From assembly GCA_905250125.1 (NCBI GenBank), contig CAJNOL010000657.1, positions 1 to 64,000 of the forward strand: a stretch of 64,000 bases of DNA, written 5' to 3'. Shown here in pieces: positions 13,999 through 27,400 of this stretch (positions within the stretch are counted from its first letter, which is position 1; every line of letters begins with the position of its first letter). The notes beneath the pieces were generated by a model. That model was not told where the DNA came from. It made no database searches and saw nothing but the letters and a program-made list of their open reading frames with translations. Made by a program: the position numbers and the translations under genes. This DNA comes from Rotaria sordida (taxonomy: Eukaryota > Rotifera > Eurotatoria > Philodinida > Philodinidae).

Positions 13999-15976
13999 AA
14001 CTATAAAGAATAAATTTTATTGATCAGATTGATATTCGTCTATAAATATAAAGTTTGATTAATGAAAGAAAAATTTGTATGTAATGATTAGAAAGTTAAC
14101 GCTTGAATGAATGAATGAATGACGAATGAGACAGATGATCAAACAAATGAATGACTAAGCTTTCTTATAGCATTGGTTTCTTTTACAGCCATTTACGGAC
14201 ATTCTTTACTGTGCTGCTTTTTAAATAACTTTATTATCTTTTGTACTTCAATTTATTCTATTTGATCATATTGTTGATATTTCTTATTCTAAAGGATCAA
14301 TAGAAATCAATAGATTAAAATTAATTCAACAGTGACAATAATAGCGACATCTATCTTGACGTTAATGATTATGATAGTACATTTATTTACTATATGGTTT
14401 ATGAATTGTTATTGCATATAATATAAAAGAAAATTATTTATACAATATAAAAAATTGATTTTTAATATGTTTTATATCAAATAAATTTCTTATTTTTCAT
14501 TTTAAGAAAAAAATAATTGATAATATTCTTCTCTATTATAAATAGAATCAGTCAATATTTTATTTAGAAAATCAAAAATAAAAATAACAAAATAAGAAAA
14601 ATTCAAATTGTACATCATGATATAATTGAATTAATAGATAAAAACCAGTTGTTTTCTAAAATAAGATAAGGAAAAAAGTAAATCCTATAAATTAATCGCC
14701 GTTTCCAATGCGTGCCAGGTATCTGAAAAGCCAGCATCTGCGTTTTGGCACCTGGCAGATTGCAAAACTAGTCAGATTCAAGACAACACGTTGGCTACAA
14801 TCATTCATTTTATTTCTGAAATAGAACTATTCTATCATTTATACATACCCTTGTTGTTTTTTTCTATTTGTATCCTATATATTGCATGTCGACATCATAA
14901 ATAGTACGAGTTGTAGACACAATGACAGTTAGTAAGCATAGTGGCGGCAAACGTAAATTAATTCTCGTTTTTTTTTCTACATAAGTAGACATTACTGTTA
15001 CGTGTCACTCGACTGATCTTCCACACTGATTCGATTAGCTTCGACTGACACTAGAGTGACGAACAACGAGAGACTGTTATTCATCAGCTGCTTTGCTACG
15101 ATTCATTTTGATGGATAGTAATGTCCTTCGTCAATATGTGCGCCTACTCATGTAATATTACATCCACATTCTAAAAATCGCTTACCTTCGCTAAGAGTTG
15201 AGATAAAAAACGACAAGTTTGTCGTATCGTTGTCGATAGAGCAAAGCAGAGTAATAATAAAAAAAAAATAAGAGAGAAGGGAAGCGAATGGAAAAGGGCG
15301 ATGAAGTACCGTGTGTGTCGACTAAATCAAAAAGCGATAGTCGACACGACAACGATGTCAGTATAGAATGAGAAGGTTGGAGGAGAATAACGACGAAAAA
15401 CGAATCTGATGTGATGTGATGAAAAACCCGAATGAAACAAGGCTGTCGCGGGCGCACGCGCGTCAGCTGCAATTTTATCTTTGTTTCTCGTCACACACTC
15501 TCTCTCTCTCTTTCTCTCTCAATCTTGTTGCTTCTTATCGCTCTACCATTACTACCAGGTGAATGAAGGTTGACGTTAGATGCACAGATTGATGGGATGA
15601 AAAAAGAAAAAAAAAAAGAAAAATGCCTACGAAAGAACGAATGTAATTGCACTCCTATTTTTCTTTAAGTTTACGATAATGGAGACAAATGTAATAGAGA
15701 TGAGTATGCTCTGTATGTGAATATTTATATATGTGTATATATGTTTTGTGATTGACTTTTGAACAATAATTGAGTCAATAGTAAGGCGCAACAAAACAGA
15801 TCTGACCTTTATATCCAATTCGTTGCGACGTTCATGTTTAGCTCATGATGATAACCTTTTTGCCATGATGAAGAAAACAAACAATATGAAAAAAAAGTAA
15901 TCATGGAAAGTTTCCTTTGTTAGATCGATTGATCCATGCATGATTCAAACCTTGTCCATATTCTCTCTTCTGTTGT

Positions 15977-16001
15977 TCCTCTTCTTCTTCTTCTTCTTCT
16001 T
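15977..16001. repeat. CTT trinucleotide repeat
   Basis: Seven or so tandem CTT units in the GC-richer region upstream of ZMPSTE24, next to further CT-rich sequence. Confidence 0.8.
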
Positions 16002-16185
16002 ACATGAGACACGTCTCTAGTATGGTAGTTGATGTAATATAGATGCAATAATACAGCAGTTGTCGAATAGACTGGTCTCTTTTTCTCTTTTCTTCTCTTT
16101 CTCTCGGTTATTCTTACGTGTGCATACGTGTACTATACTTTTTCTCATCGACCCCCGTTGAATAGATGCCCAGTAACAAAATCGA

Positions 16186-16214
16186 ACTGCTGTTGTTGCT
16201 GCTGCTGCTGCTGC
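16186..16214. repeat. CTG trinucleotide repeat
   Basis: An interrupted run of CTG/TTG ending in five CTG units. It creates Leu- or Cys-rich open frames on both strands that I do not regard as genes. Confidence 0.8.
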
Positions 16215-17342
16215 AACCACGCACACCCGTACTCGTACATGGTAGTTACAACGCAAATAGTAAAAAAGAGAAAAAAAAGCAAGGAAGAAAAAAAAGGGCC
16301 AGAGAAAGAAAGAAAGGAAGAAAGAAAGAAACAACGAATGAAGGAAGAGAAAATATAGCAAGTTATTCAACAAGAGAGACGCAAGCATAGACACGCACAC
16401 ACAAAGCATTGGCCTTTAAGCGCAAATGAGTGGGCCACTGCCATCCACATAACGGCAGCACATAGACGATCGAGAAGAGAAGGAGGAGAAATACATGGAG
16501 ATCCATACGTTCCGCGGACAGAACAAAGAGTGCTTGACGATCTTAGAAGAGAAAAATGTTTTCTTTCTGTTCTTCCTTGATGTTGTCGCTGCTGCATCCT
16601 ATCCAAATGCAAACTGACTGCTTTCTCTTACATTGTGATTGCACCATCGAACGATGCTATAGTATTGTTCTTTATTCCGTTTACCATCATAAATGACGAA
16701 GACTAACTTAAGTGCACATTGCATTTTGTCTAGGTGTGATTAGATTAAAAAACACGTATATCGGCAACAAAAAAAAAAGACAAAAAGTGATGCAAAATGA
16801 GGTTCTAACAATTATCGTGAGAAAGAACAAATGTAGGAGTGAGTTAGTCGTCGTTTTTTTTTTATTTATTAGCCTTATTATCATTCTTTGCACAAACGAA
16901 GACAAAAATCGATAAATATATTTCTAAACTAAAAATACATTACCTTCATAGGCATTCATCTGTCAACAATTTTTCCTTTTTTTTAGTTTCATACACTTAA
17001 ATATTTACCGGCAGATGCATTTGAGTTTTTTTCTTGAACAACGGATATTTGTCAAGGTTTTTTTTTTGTTTTTTTATCATTGTATATGTCTTATTTACAT
17101 ACGTTTGTAAGAAGAAAAATAGTTGACGACTTTTCGAGAAAAATCAATGAGCTCGACGTACAACAAGATTTAGAGAAACTGCGGAAGCAACAGAAAGATA
17201 TATGGCGGACGCGTACCGAACTACTATTGAAAAGAAAACGACTAAAAAAAAAAGAGTTGATAGAAAAGAAAGAGAAAAAAAATAGAAAGAAAGATGCTGA
17301 GAAAAAAGAGCAAGAGCAAAGAAAAGGAAACTTATGCGGGAA

Positions 17343-17372
17343 AAAGAAGAAGAAGAAGAAGAAGAAGAAGAA
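17343..17372. repeat. GAA trinucleotide repeat
   Basis: About nine GAA units near the 3' end of a lysine-rich plus-strand open frame. In the three frames it reads as poly-Lys, poly-Arg or poly-Glu. Confidence 0.85.
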
Positions 17373-18762
17373 CAAGAAGCAAACCAAGAAGAAGAAAGAA
17401 AACACAAAGCATCAAACAAAGAGGTAGTACACCTTAATTTCTTATTCAAAAATAATTCAATAAAAAACGAGTGAACTTTTTATTTTATTAAAATGTTAAG
17501 TAATAAATGTCATACATTTAGTTAAATTGACTTTTCTAATCATTTTATTCAAATAATTTTAAATATATAGAAAAGATCTTTTCAATACCATCCAACAATT
17601 AAATCCTCACGTACTTCATTATGCACGCATGTTCTTAAGAGAAGAAAAAATAATCTTATTGCAACGACTTAATTTTCTTACGTGAAAAAAACCTATTTAA
17701 TATATTACAATGTGGCAAGAACAACCCTAGCAAATACTTAAAAGTTTAAAAAAATGAACAAGAAAATAAAAAAATAAATGAAAGATTTAATTCAGATATG
17801 GTTCATGCACGAGTGAATCTCATTCTTATTGAAATCTTTTTTCTTTTCAAATATTAAAATACTTATACTTTTCATTGTTTTTTAATTAAAAAATCTATTG
17901 GAAGATATTTATAATAAATCATAACAGCTGATACTTTTCATTGTTGAGTATATCATGTAGACTAGTGATGAAGATGGATGGGCTATACCGAGAAACAGAA
18001 AAGTTATAGACAAGAGAAAAAAAGTAGAATATACATAGTATCATAAGGAGATATTTACAATGCATTCAAGTCGACATGAAGATGATTGACAAATGAGCTC
18101 CAGGGACAACTATCATTTACTACATCGCTTTTCTTATGTACGTTAACGTCACGGAAATAGCAGATGTATATATATATCCCTATGGTCAAAATAAACGACA
18201 TATATAATTTTGTTGATTATTTTTCTTCATCATTGTCGTTAGGTTTCATATTTATATCACATACACATGTTCGATTATTGAACTTATTCTTAGAGTTGTA
18301 GCTGTATTGAATAAAAAATTGTCGAAAAAAAAAAATACAAATTTATCTGTTAGTGAAACTAAAATTTATTGTTCTACATATTTTTCTATTACTTGATATT
18401 TTGTATATAAGATCTTGAGTAGTAGTTACTTATATTTTGAGTATCACTGACAAAGGAAACATCTTGAGATTTTTCTCTTTGCAAGTCATGCTTAAAATAC
18501 AACTAACTACTAATCAACTTCTTTAATGAAATATAATGTAACAGAGAGATATACAGAACAACAAATTTTAGTTTCACTAGTACATGAGTACATAAAGCAT
18601 ATTTGTAGTTTTCTCGACAAATTCTCATTCTTTAGAGCTAGAACTTTCAGAATAAGTTAAGTAATGAAAAATATGTATATATGACATAAATATGAGACTC
18701 AACGACAATAGTCAAGAGAAGTAATCGAAAAACCTTGATGAATCTTACATTCTCGCCAGAAG

Positions 18763-18786
18763 CATATATATATATATATATATATG
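18763..18786. repeat. TA dinucleotide repeat
   Basis: An uninterrupted AT/TA run of about 24 bases in non-coding DNA. Confidence 0.8.
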
Positions 18787-20062
18787 TCATATCGAAATGA
18801 CATCGATTGACAAAGTTATAACTTCATTCTATAATTGTCTCGAAGTGATTTCAGGTCAACTCAATACTAAATAATTATTCATTAATTGATGATACTAATA
18901 ATTTTTCATTTTTTTTTTAATAAAACATATACATATCAGTTTTTATAAATCAACATAAAAGAATTTATTCAGAACAAAAAAAAAACAAAGATTATGTTTT
19001 ATTAATACGTTATATGATTGTCGATCTATTTGGATGACATTAAAGTTTATCGTTAATGGAATAGATCTCTACAATATTACACTCTCATATAAACAATACA
19101 TTGAGTCAAATAAAGACATCATCTGATTTTTCATATTATTTACGTATGAGTTCGAAATAATGTATACCAGTAAAGATAATCTTTTCAACGATGCATATAT
19201 CAAACGGATATCATACGACAAATAGTAGATAAAGAAGTAGAAGTAACATGTGATCTCAGGAAGCAATAAGCGAGATCTTATAAGGATTCTTTTGTTTTTG
19301 AGATTTATGAAATATATTCAAACAGTCGGATCGATCTTTCGTAGTATATAAAATATTTTGACTGTATCAAAAGAAAACCATAGTCCAAAAGATGTGAGAA
19401 ACGGTTAAAAATCTTTGAATACAATAATTATTCGAATTTTATGCTTATATATTATTAAAAATAGAGTGTAGTATTGTAAAGATCTATTTCAGTATCAACT
19501 AAACTTAATGTCAAATGAATAAATCGACAATTAGAAAACACAATTTGTTTTTTCGAATAAATTCTTCTATGTTTATTTAAAAGAAAAATGATATGTATGT
19601 TTTTAAAATAAAAAATCAAACTACAAATATTAATATCATCAATTAATTAATAATTATTTGATATTTCATTGATCTAAAGTCATTTTAAAACAATTCTAGA
19701 ATGCAAATAATAAGAGTTCGCTATGACATATACATAATAAACATTGTGCCGCTAAAGCCTATCAGACATCTAACTTGTGAAGATGAGAAAGACAGAGAAG
19801 CAAAAAAAATTAACTAGTATATATCTTCTTTTGATCTTTATACATACACAAAACAGAACGAGAACTAACAATATCAACTGTAAGATAAACTCATCATCAA
19901 GATGACAAGTATGAAAACAAACTTGAAACATCATCAGTTCCTTGATTATGTGTCTTCATATTGCATATAATATCTTTTCTATATAGATTTTGTTATGATT
20001 GACATGTAATTAGCAACAAACAGTCAAATAAATAAAAGTTTCAGCAATTAGATATTTTGTTA

Positions 20063-23000
20063 CTAAACAGAATATTTAAATATACGAAAAATTGGTAATA
20101 ACCATGAAATTGTCCAATTATAAATATTGGATAATAAATATGTAAATGATGATATTGGTATGGAATTTGTAGAAGATAATGTTGTAATCGATATCGATGG
20201 TTTTGTTAAATATATCAGAAAAAATTCAAGTAAATTATTAAGAAATATAACAATAAATATAACAAGACTCAACATTAGAATCATACTAAAACAGTAAAAC
20301 TAAATAATAGTAAAATATAAATGTTATTGTTTATTTAATAGAATTAATCGAAATGAACACATCAGCCATATCCTAAGGCAATGACTCAATGATACAATTA
20401 TTATAAATATATATGTATATATATAATATTTATTTACATAATTGTGTTTTCTTGACAGACATAATTATCTATTTTGATTATATTTATTTGTTAGAAAAAT
20501 AATAAATTATAAATGTGTTTTTTTTGTGTTCACTTACTAACCTAGCAATTTTAAATCGATCGAATTGATCATTTGATGTTAACATAAAAATAAATTGACA
20601 ATTGTTTTTTAACCATTGAAAATAATGTCTTGTTCTTTTCTTTGATATTGAACTATCAAGATTTTCATCAATCTAAAAATAAATATTTAATTTTGCTTTA
20701 CATTTAAAAATTAGAACGTAAAATTCTTAGGTTTTTTTTCTCTTAATACTTGCTGAATACATCATTAACATACGATTACACATCAAATCAAGGGTCAAAA
20801 AAACATAGATGATAATGATCATCATTCTAATTTTTAATGCAATATATGCACGAAACTGATAAAGATCTTGCATTAATGAATCCATGAGTTTGATTTCTAT
20901 TTAATACTCTTTTATGTCAGTCATTAAATAACTGTTCTTTATTACATAAATGTGCGCCTATTGGTTGATATAAAAAGTAGTTGTGTTCAATTACTCAAAC
21001 GTTCTGTTGACATTAAATAACATACATCACTTATGTGAATACTCAATCTTTCAAGAAGCACGTTTTTATTTTAAATGTTAATTTGCATAGAATTATATTA
21101 ATATTACTTATCAAACAATCGATGATAGTTTTTAATATATTTTATTTACGGATTATTAATAATCGGATTAATATATATATATATATATATACAAAAGAAT
21201 TATTCTTCAACAAAAAAAGAGGAACATCAACTTGATCTAAATCTAATTATTGATTCAAAAAAAAAAAATGTTTAAAAATTTTTTTTTTGATGATTGTTTA
21301 TGAAAATTAAAAGTATATCAAAGATTACCATCATTATTGATTATTCTTATTCAATAACCTTATAGTTCATTTACATGACATTTACTTCTTAATTTATCAT
21401 CAATAAATATACTTAAAACAAGATAATCCATACTAAAATCATTCTATACAAGAGGATATTTAATCATCTATCTTATCATATTAATCATTAAGAATCAATA
21501 TACATGAATGTTATACAATATAAAAGATAAAATTTCGTAAAAATATCTTTAGATTATACTTATGATGAACAAATATTTAAAAATTGTTGAATATTTTCAA
21601 TATAAATTTACTTACTTTAGATATTAATTTAGTATGTAATCTGAAATTATTTATTTTTATTCTTGAAAAAAAAAACGATTAATTTTTTTCTTACTGTTGT
21701 GAATGTTTTAAAGTGATTTCATTAAGATTATAATCATCTGTTAGATGTGAGATAATATTACTTTCATTATTAATTATAGGAGAAAAATTATCTTCATGTA
21801 ATTTTAATTCAGAATAATATTCATTAGTATTAGTTGGACATAAATTATCGAGAAGATTACTGAAGAAATAAAAAACAAATATAATAAGACAAAAAGAAAT
21901 TTTCTTAATCTTACACTGAATATTTTATTTGTTCAAGATCTAAAAAGAAATATTTAAAATTACAAAAAAATATATTCCTGTTTTTACCATGTAATAGATG
22001 AAGACTATCTTTGGTCGTAGATAATTTTGGAGAACTAGAATAAAGGTTATTTTATGACTTATATTTATTCATTGTATTCTCAGATGATTATATTAGTTAA
22101 TCTTTTATTATATCATACAAATCATAAGAGACTATCTATAAGAGACATTCAGACAAAGAGTACAAGTCTCTTATTATCAAATGAAAAGTCGAAATCAAGA
22201 AGTTGATATTTAATATGTTTCTTTAGTTTTATTAGTTCGATTTACAATCGTTCAGTCATTATCAAATTCATATGTAGTTCCATTTTCAAATCTTTGATAG
22301 ATTTATAAATTGATGAATTTTCTCGTGCTGAATTCTGATCAGTAATGGATAAGCTCTTGTATTAAGGGGGATACATAAGAAATTAGCAGTATTTTAATAG
22401 TACAATACCAACCTTCAGGGGAGTGTCAGTCGAGAGAAGACGAATGCCTATACTCAAAACTGAAGAAACATGTTAAATATGAACCTCTAGTTGAGCAAGA
22501 ACTCTGCTCAATTTTTCATGTGAATATGGACTTAATCAAACAAAACTATTATCTTATGTTACTTTAATTTGTTCCTTATGTTAGAATCAAGTGTCGGAAG
22601 ACTATCTGTCGTGTCACTCAGGAAAAAACCACATTTTTTGATCCCTCTCTCTCTCTTTACTGTTCAGAAATATCCAGTTTCGACTCACCTTCACTAGACA
22701 TCCAGTTTCCAAAATTTTTTTAGAAAGGACCTATTTGTTGTAATATACTGTTCTGTTCGTATTAAACGACTGATATAGATGATTTATTCTTAGATGATTC
22801 GTCATAGGATTCTGAAAAACTTTTTTTTTGAAATGCTGCTCAAAACTAATTAAAGTTGGAGAATTTGCGAAAAATACCTAACCTTTTATCTCTCTCTCTC
22901 TTAGTCATTGGCGTAACCATTTGTACAATGATTACCGAAAATAAAGAAAAAAATGGAATTAAAATATTTTGAAAACATATTTCGAAAAAGATGAATTACA

Positions 23001-24421
23001 AAGTCAATAAGTTTGAAAAAACCGCAAAAATTGGCTTTTTTAAAATAAAATGTTTTTCTACCAACAAACAAGATATATGATGGATATGTATTGTGTGATA
23101 CATAATGATGACAATATCTATTATTGGCATCAATACCATTCGAAAGTTTTACAAAAGCTAGGTAGGTAAGAGATGGTAAGACATAGAATGATCACTATGG
23201 ACTTTCCAAGAAACCAAACCTTTAGTTTTTCAGCGCCTGCAAGTTGAGCATAAAATTTGTTCACATCACACGAAATAATAGAGCAAATTATTCTTTACAG
23301 CGTTTTCGATCGAACTATAATAGATTTACGGAAAGCCTTACTAGAGTGACCAAACTATCGTCACGGACAAGAGTGCACTTGATCGATCTATCCATACTGT
23401 AGATATATCGAAAACACTAGTATTCTATTCCAATGGTTGTTTCATCAGTGGCTCTTCTGAAATTGTTATGACGGTAATGGATTAAAAATTAACAAAAGAA
23501 TCGTCATAAGTGTCCAAACGTGTAGATACATCTGATTCCTTCCTTTTCCTGGACGCCATCCTTAATGGATGGATCTTAATCGAAGTTTTCTAACTAACTT
23601 TTAAAGTTTATTATTATTGTTTATTGATTCCTATAGGAGAAAGTGAGATAGATGACTTACTTTTCTGTACAATTTTCAATGGATTCGGTTGTATTACTTT
23701 GTAATTGTTGAATTTCAAATGTTGACCAAAATTCAGTGTCCTTATATTAAAAGAAAATTTTACGTTAAGAAGATCAAGATAGTATCTAAAACGTTTGATT
23801 ATATACTTTAAGAAATTGTATACGTTGTTGATAAATAATAAGTTTATCTTTTAAAGCTTCTTTAAATTTTTTAATTTTTTCGTTTTCTTCAAGCAATGAT
23901 TCTTTAATTGTTTGTAGTTCATCAATATTATTTTCTTTTCCTTTTGCTTCATAATAAGTCATAATAATTTCTCAAAAAGAAAAACAAAAATTTTTTTAAT
24001 ATCACACAAAATAAATATTTTATGCATTATACAGAATAAAATATATCTACTTCGTTGTTTTTTACGAGCATTGTTTAATAAATGTTTTGCTTTAGAATAT
24101 TTAGCTGAATATTCTTCGAGATAATGTTGTCGAATTTGATAATTATCAAGACAATTTAATGGAATATTTAATTTTGTAAGTAAAATATTAGGTGATAGAT
24201 TATCTTCATGAGAATTCTATAAAATCAATAGAAGAAAACAAATTTAGAAATCAAAAAAATTTTATCAATAATTTGTAAAACAAAAAAGAATTATTTTGAT
24301 ATATATCAAGTAAGTCTTGTCTTAAAAATTATTTTACCATCTGTGTAAGAGATGTACTTATTCGAGTAACATGTATCTTAGACATAGAATATTTATCACC
24401 ACTCTCCATCATTTGAATCAT
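20063..24421 (-). CDS. Coiled-coil protein with a C-terminal membrane segment
   Basis: Not recognised by family. Ten exons, in transcript order 24338-24421, 24051-24216, 23807-23970, 23661-23740, 21988-22034, 21915-21939, 21695-21859, 21616-21640, 20542-20672, 20063-20285. They fit phase for phase and give 369 residues. The start at 24421 is the first ATG after an in-frame stop. Residues 50-140 are strongly helical and charged (for example LLNNARKKQR, ESLLEENEKIKKFKEAL), a probable coiled coil. The middle is Ser/Asn/Asp-rich. The last exon opens with a membrane helix (about 297-321, MILMLSLVIFIVIFLNNLL) and ends with a hydrophobic tail of about 45 residues containing WTISWLLPIFRIF. This architecture suggests a protein anchored near its C-terminus facing the cytosol. 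Some ER- or nuclear-envelope-anchored coiled-coil proteins share it, but no diagnostic motif links it to one. Two exons are only 25 nt. Confidence 0.75.
21170..21191. repeat. TA dinucleotide repeat in an intron
   Basis: About 22 bases of alternating TA within the 943-bp intron between exons 8 and 9 of the coiled-coil gene. Confidence 0.8.
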
Positions 24422-27400
24422 TTCTAATTTTGAACAATCAACTAATAACTAATTCATATCATGACTTAATAATATATCATAGAAGAAATACTTCAATTCA
24501 CTGCAATGTTTGTCACGTATAATAAATTAGTGTTATCCAATAAAATCAATAAGTTCAAATAGTTACAATTAAAGAAAATTCATGATTTATTCGCGCCATA
24601 ATTTTACTTTTTTTAATTTTTTTGAAAAGAATTGTAGTTTTTAATCAATAAATTTGCTACTAAGATAAGATCATTTCATTTATTTATTTACTATTTTTAT
24701 ATTGAACATAAACAATCTCCTGTTAATGATCATATCTAAATGAATTCTTTCATATGCATTTCTTATGTTACTTGTACCGTTAATTAAATAGATATATAAT
24801 ATTTATTCTTATCACGTAACAAAAGAGAAATATTTTACTGAAAAAAGAACAGAAAATAAATTACTAAATAGCTCATTAATATATGATCATTTTGAACTAT
24901 TTTTATATTGCATTAATAAATCAATAAGTCAGTACACTTTCTATTTAATAATATTATTCTTTCTTGTGGTAAAGTTAATTTAGGAATGCAATATCAACGT
25001 CAATATGACACGAAAGAGAATAAATGACTGATTGGAACATATGTTGAACAATGACAGGTCTTCAAATCATTATTATTGCCAATCATAGAAATTTCTGTAT
25101 GTTTGTAGAAAGAAAACAGCAAAGATCTTAAAATTGAGAATTTTAACCTTTGACGTAAAATTATTTTTAATAGTTTTAAATGTAAAAAAAATAATAAGTC
25201 AACAAACTATTTTGTATACAAATTTTTGGCTGTTGATATGTTGCAATGTTACTTTTCTTTCTCATTTGTTAAAATTCTATTTTTATACCTGATATATAAC
25301 TGATAAAAAGATATGCAAAACAAGAAGATCCTGCACGGTTGTCTAACAATACTTCAATATTGAAAACTCTTTAAGTATATCTACATACTGTTGAGGAAAT
25401 TTGAGGATGAACTCATTATGATTGTTTGTAATAGATAATGAAAGAAATCTTTCAATAGAGGTTTCAATTACCTCATTGTGCGTTTCTTCTATGAGTTATT
25501 TGCGATGATCAAGTTCGCTTTTGAATCAGATAATATTTTATGGAAGAGTATTAATAAAAGTTAAGTAGCTATTATGTAGTATTGTACAGTTTTCTAGTTT
25601 TATGTTTTCATCTCATCGAATAATTCAAACGCAGTATCTATATCTAAATTTTTATCTTTCAATAAAACTAAATGCTTACTTGCAATAATAGTGTATATTC
25701 AAACAGAGAACATATATGTATGATACTTTGGAAGAAGTTGTTTTTCTGTTTATGATAAAATATACGTAATTGAGAAAATTCATTAGTGAAATGTTATGAA
25801 ATGATTCACTAAAAGTGAGTGATCTAATTTTAAATCGACAAGTAAAATATCTCTGAATTTATCAGTATAATCACCAACAAAATTAAATACAGATTTTAAT
25901 TTTTTCAATGTTACCATAGTTAAACAAACTTTCATTGCGTATTAATTATAACTTAGCAAACTTGTTTGCATTTCTGATAGAATAATAAATTATTAATATG
26001 TTTATCCAACTAAATAATTATATGAGTATATCTACGATAAATAGAAGAAGAATATTTCTCTACCTTAAACAGATTCAATTTTTCATAGTTTCGATATACC
26101 TCATCTATTGTATATGTTTTGCTTAAGTTCCAATAAATAGTCGATTTAATAGTGTTTCAAAAGTATCCCATTGATCTATTGTATGAACGTGTCTATTGCA
26201 ATTTTATAAATGCTTCAAATGAAACATTCATGATTGTATCAAATGATTCGTTCAAATAAGCTAGTGAACTATAATTTTCGATACCTCTATCATTATGAAG
26301 TCAAATTATGTCAAATTGTCAACAGTTCATAATTTCTATTTCTTGTTGAGCCATTAATAAATCGATAGTTTTCTATAGTATCTGTCTTATGATGAACATT
26401 GCAATGTACTAATCGTTACTTCGATAAAAATTATTGACACAAGGTAATCTATTCGTAATACATATTACAAATGATCTGTCTCATCGAATAGAACAATTAA
26501 CATTTCAAGCAGAAACTAACGAAAAACTCTGTCTGTATAACTAATATAGCATACAGAATAATGATAAACAAGATCGGTTCTTCATGTGTAATTTTCAGAA
26601 GTTAAGCATGCTGCATATACAGATGACAACGAAATGTTCCTAGAATCTTATCATCTTAGTCTTATTCAAAATTATGCAACATAACTTTTGGACTAGGTTC
26701 AATATACAACCTAAGCAAATAACAATATGTTTTCTTTGGATTAGTGCTGTTTTATATGTTCCTATGATACTTCATTTGTGTAAATACTTTACTTAATTGC
26801 ATCAAAGTACAAAAAACTAATAAATATTGTAGCAAAAGAAAATGCATAAATCATGGCGTATATTGCGTTTATAGAATTATTTATTTTTCACTTGAAGATC
26901 ATATATGTATATAGATACTCTAGCAAATGAATAGTATGACGCGGAAATCAAAAACAGAAAAGTAATTGCTCTTCTAAAAACTTAGTTTTGTTCAATCAAG
27001 ACAAATGAATTCAAATTAGATATTCATAATACACGTCTTCTAGAGAAAAAGAACATACTCGAAATAATTTGAAAATATATGAAATATAAAGCGACTGACA
27101 AGTGCGTTCTACGAAACCAAAGCGAACATTTACATACGAAAAATGTCTTATTATTTTACATAGAAAATGTTGATCATTTGTTTCTTCGCTATTTTGCTAT
27201 CCATAAAAGGGAGGAGCGGATCTATTTACGAAGATCCATTTTACTTATTGATAACAGAAATAGACAAGCATTGCGTTTATTGTTATTTCTCAAAAGAGAA
27301 ATAATCTTACGGAAGTAATTTCTTTAAGATAAAAACTAATAGAAAAAAAAACGAAGATCCTCTAAAAACAGATCGAAAATGTAGGCATTTTACAACACTC

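Larger units (their letters stand above)
13999..20062. other. Promoter-like GC-richer region and non-coding DNA
   Basis: The segment from about 14,700 to 16,700 has higher G+C, CG dinucleotides, CT-rich tracts and trinucleotide repeats. It probably holds the ZMPSTE24 upstream regulatory region, though distance makes that uncertain. From 17,430 to 20,062 it is AT-rich with no supported exon; this part is the 3' flank of the coiled-coil gene. A lysine-rich open frame at 17,080-17,427 (plus) is discussed as a finding. Long open frames at 15.2-17.0 kb are simple-sequence translations. Confidence 0.4.

Noticed and set aside
16017-16409. 130-codon minus-strand open frame with overlapping frames on both strands
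   Set aside because: Composed of Leu/Phe or Lys/Arg runs translated from CT/GA-rich and CTG repeats, with no splice context and equally long frames on the other strand.
27079-27318. 79-codon plus-strand open frame rich in Arg/Leu
   Set aside because: Isolated, with no acceptor or donor and no family resemblance.
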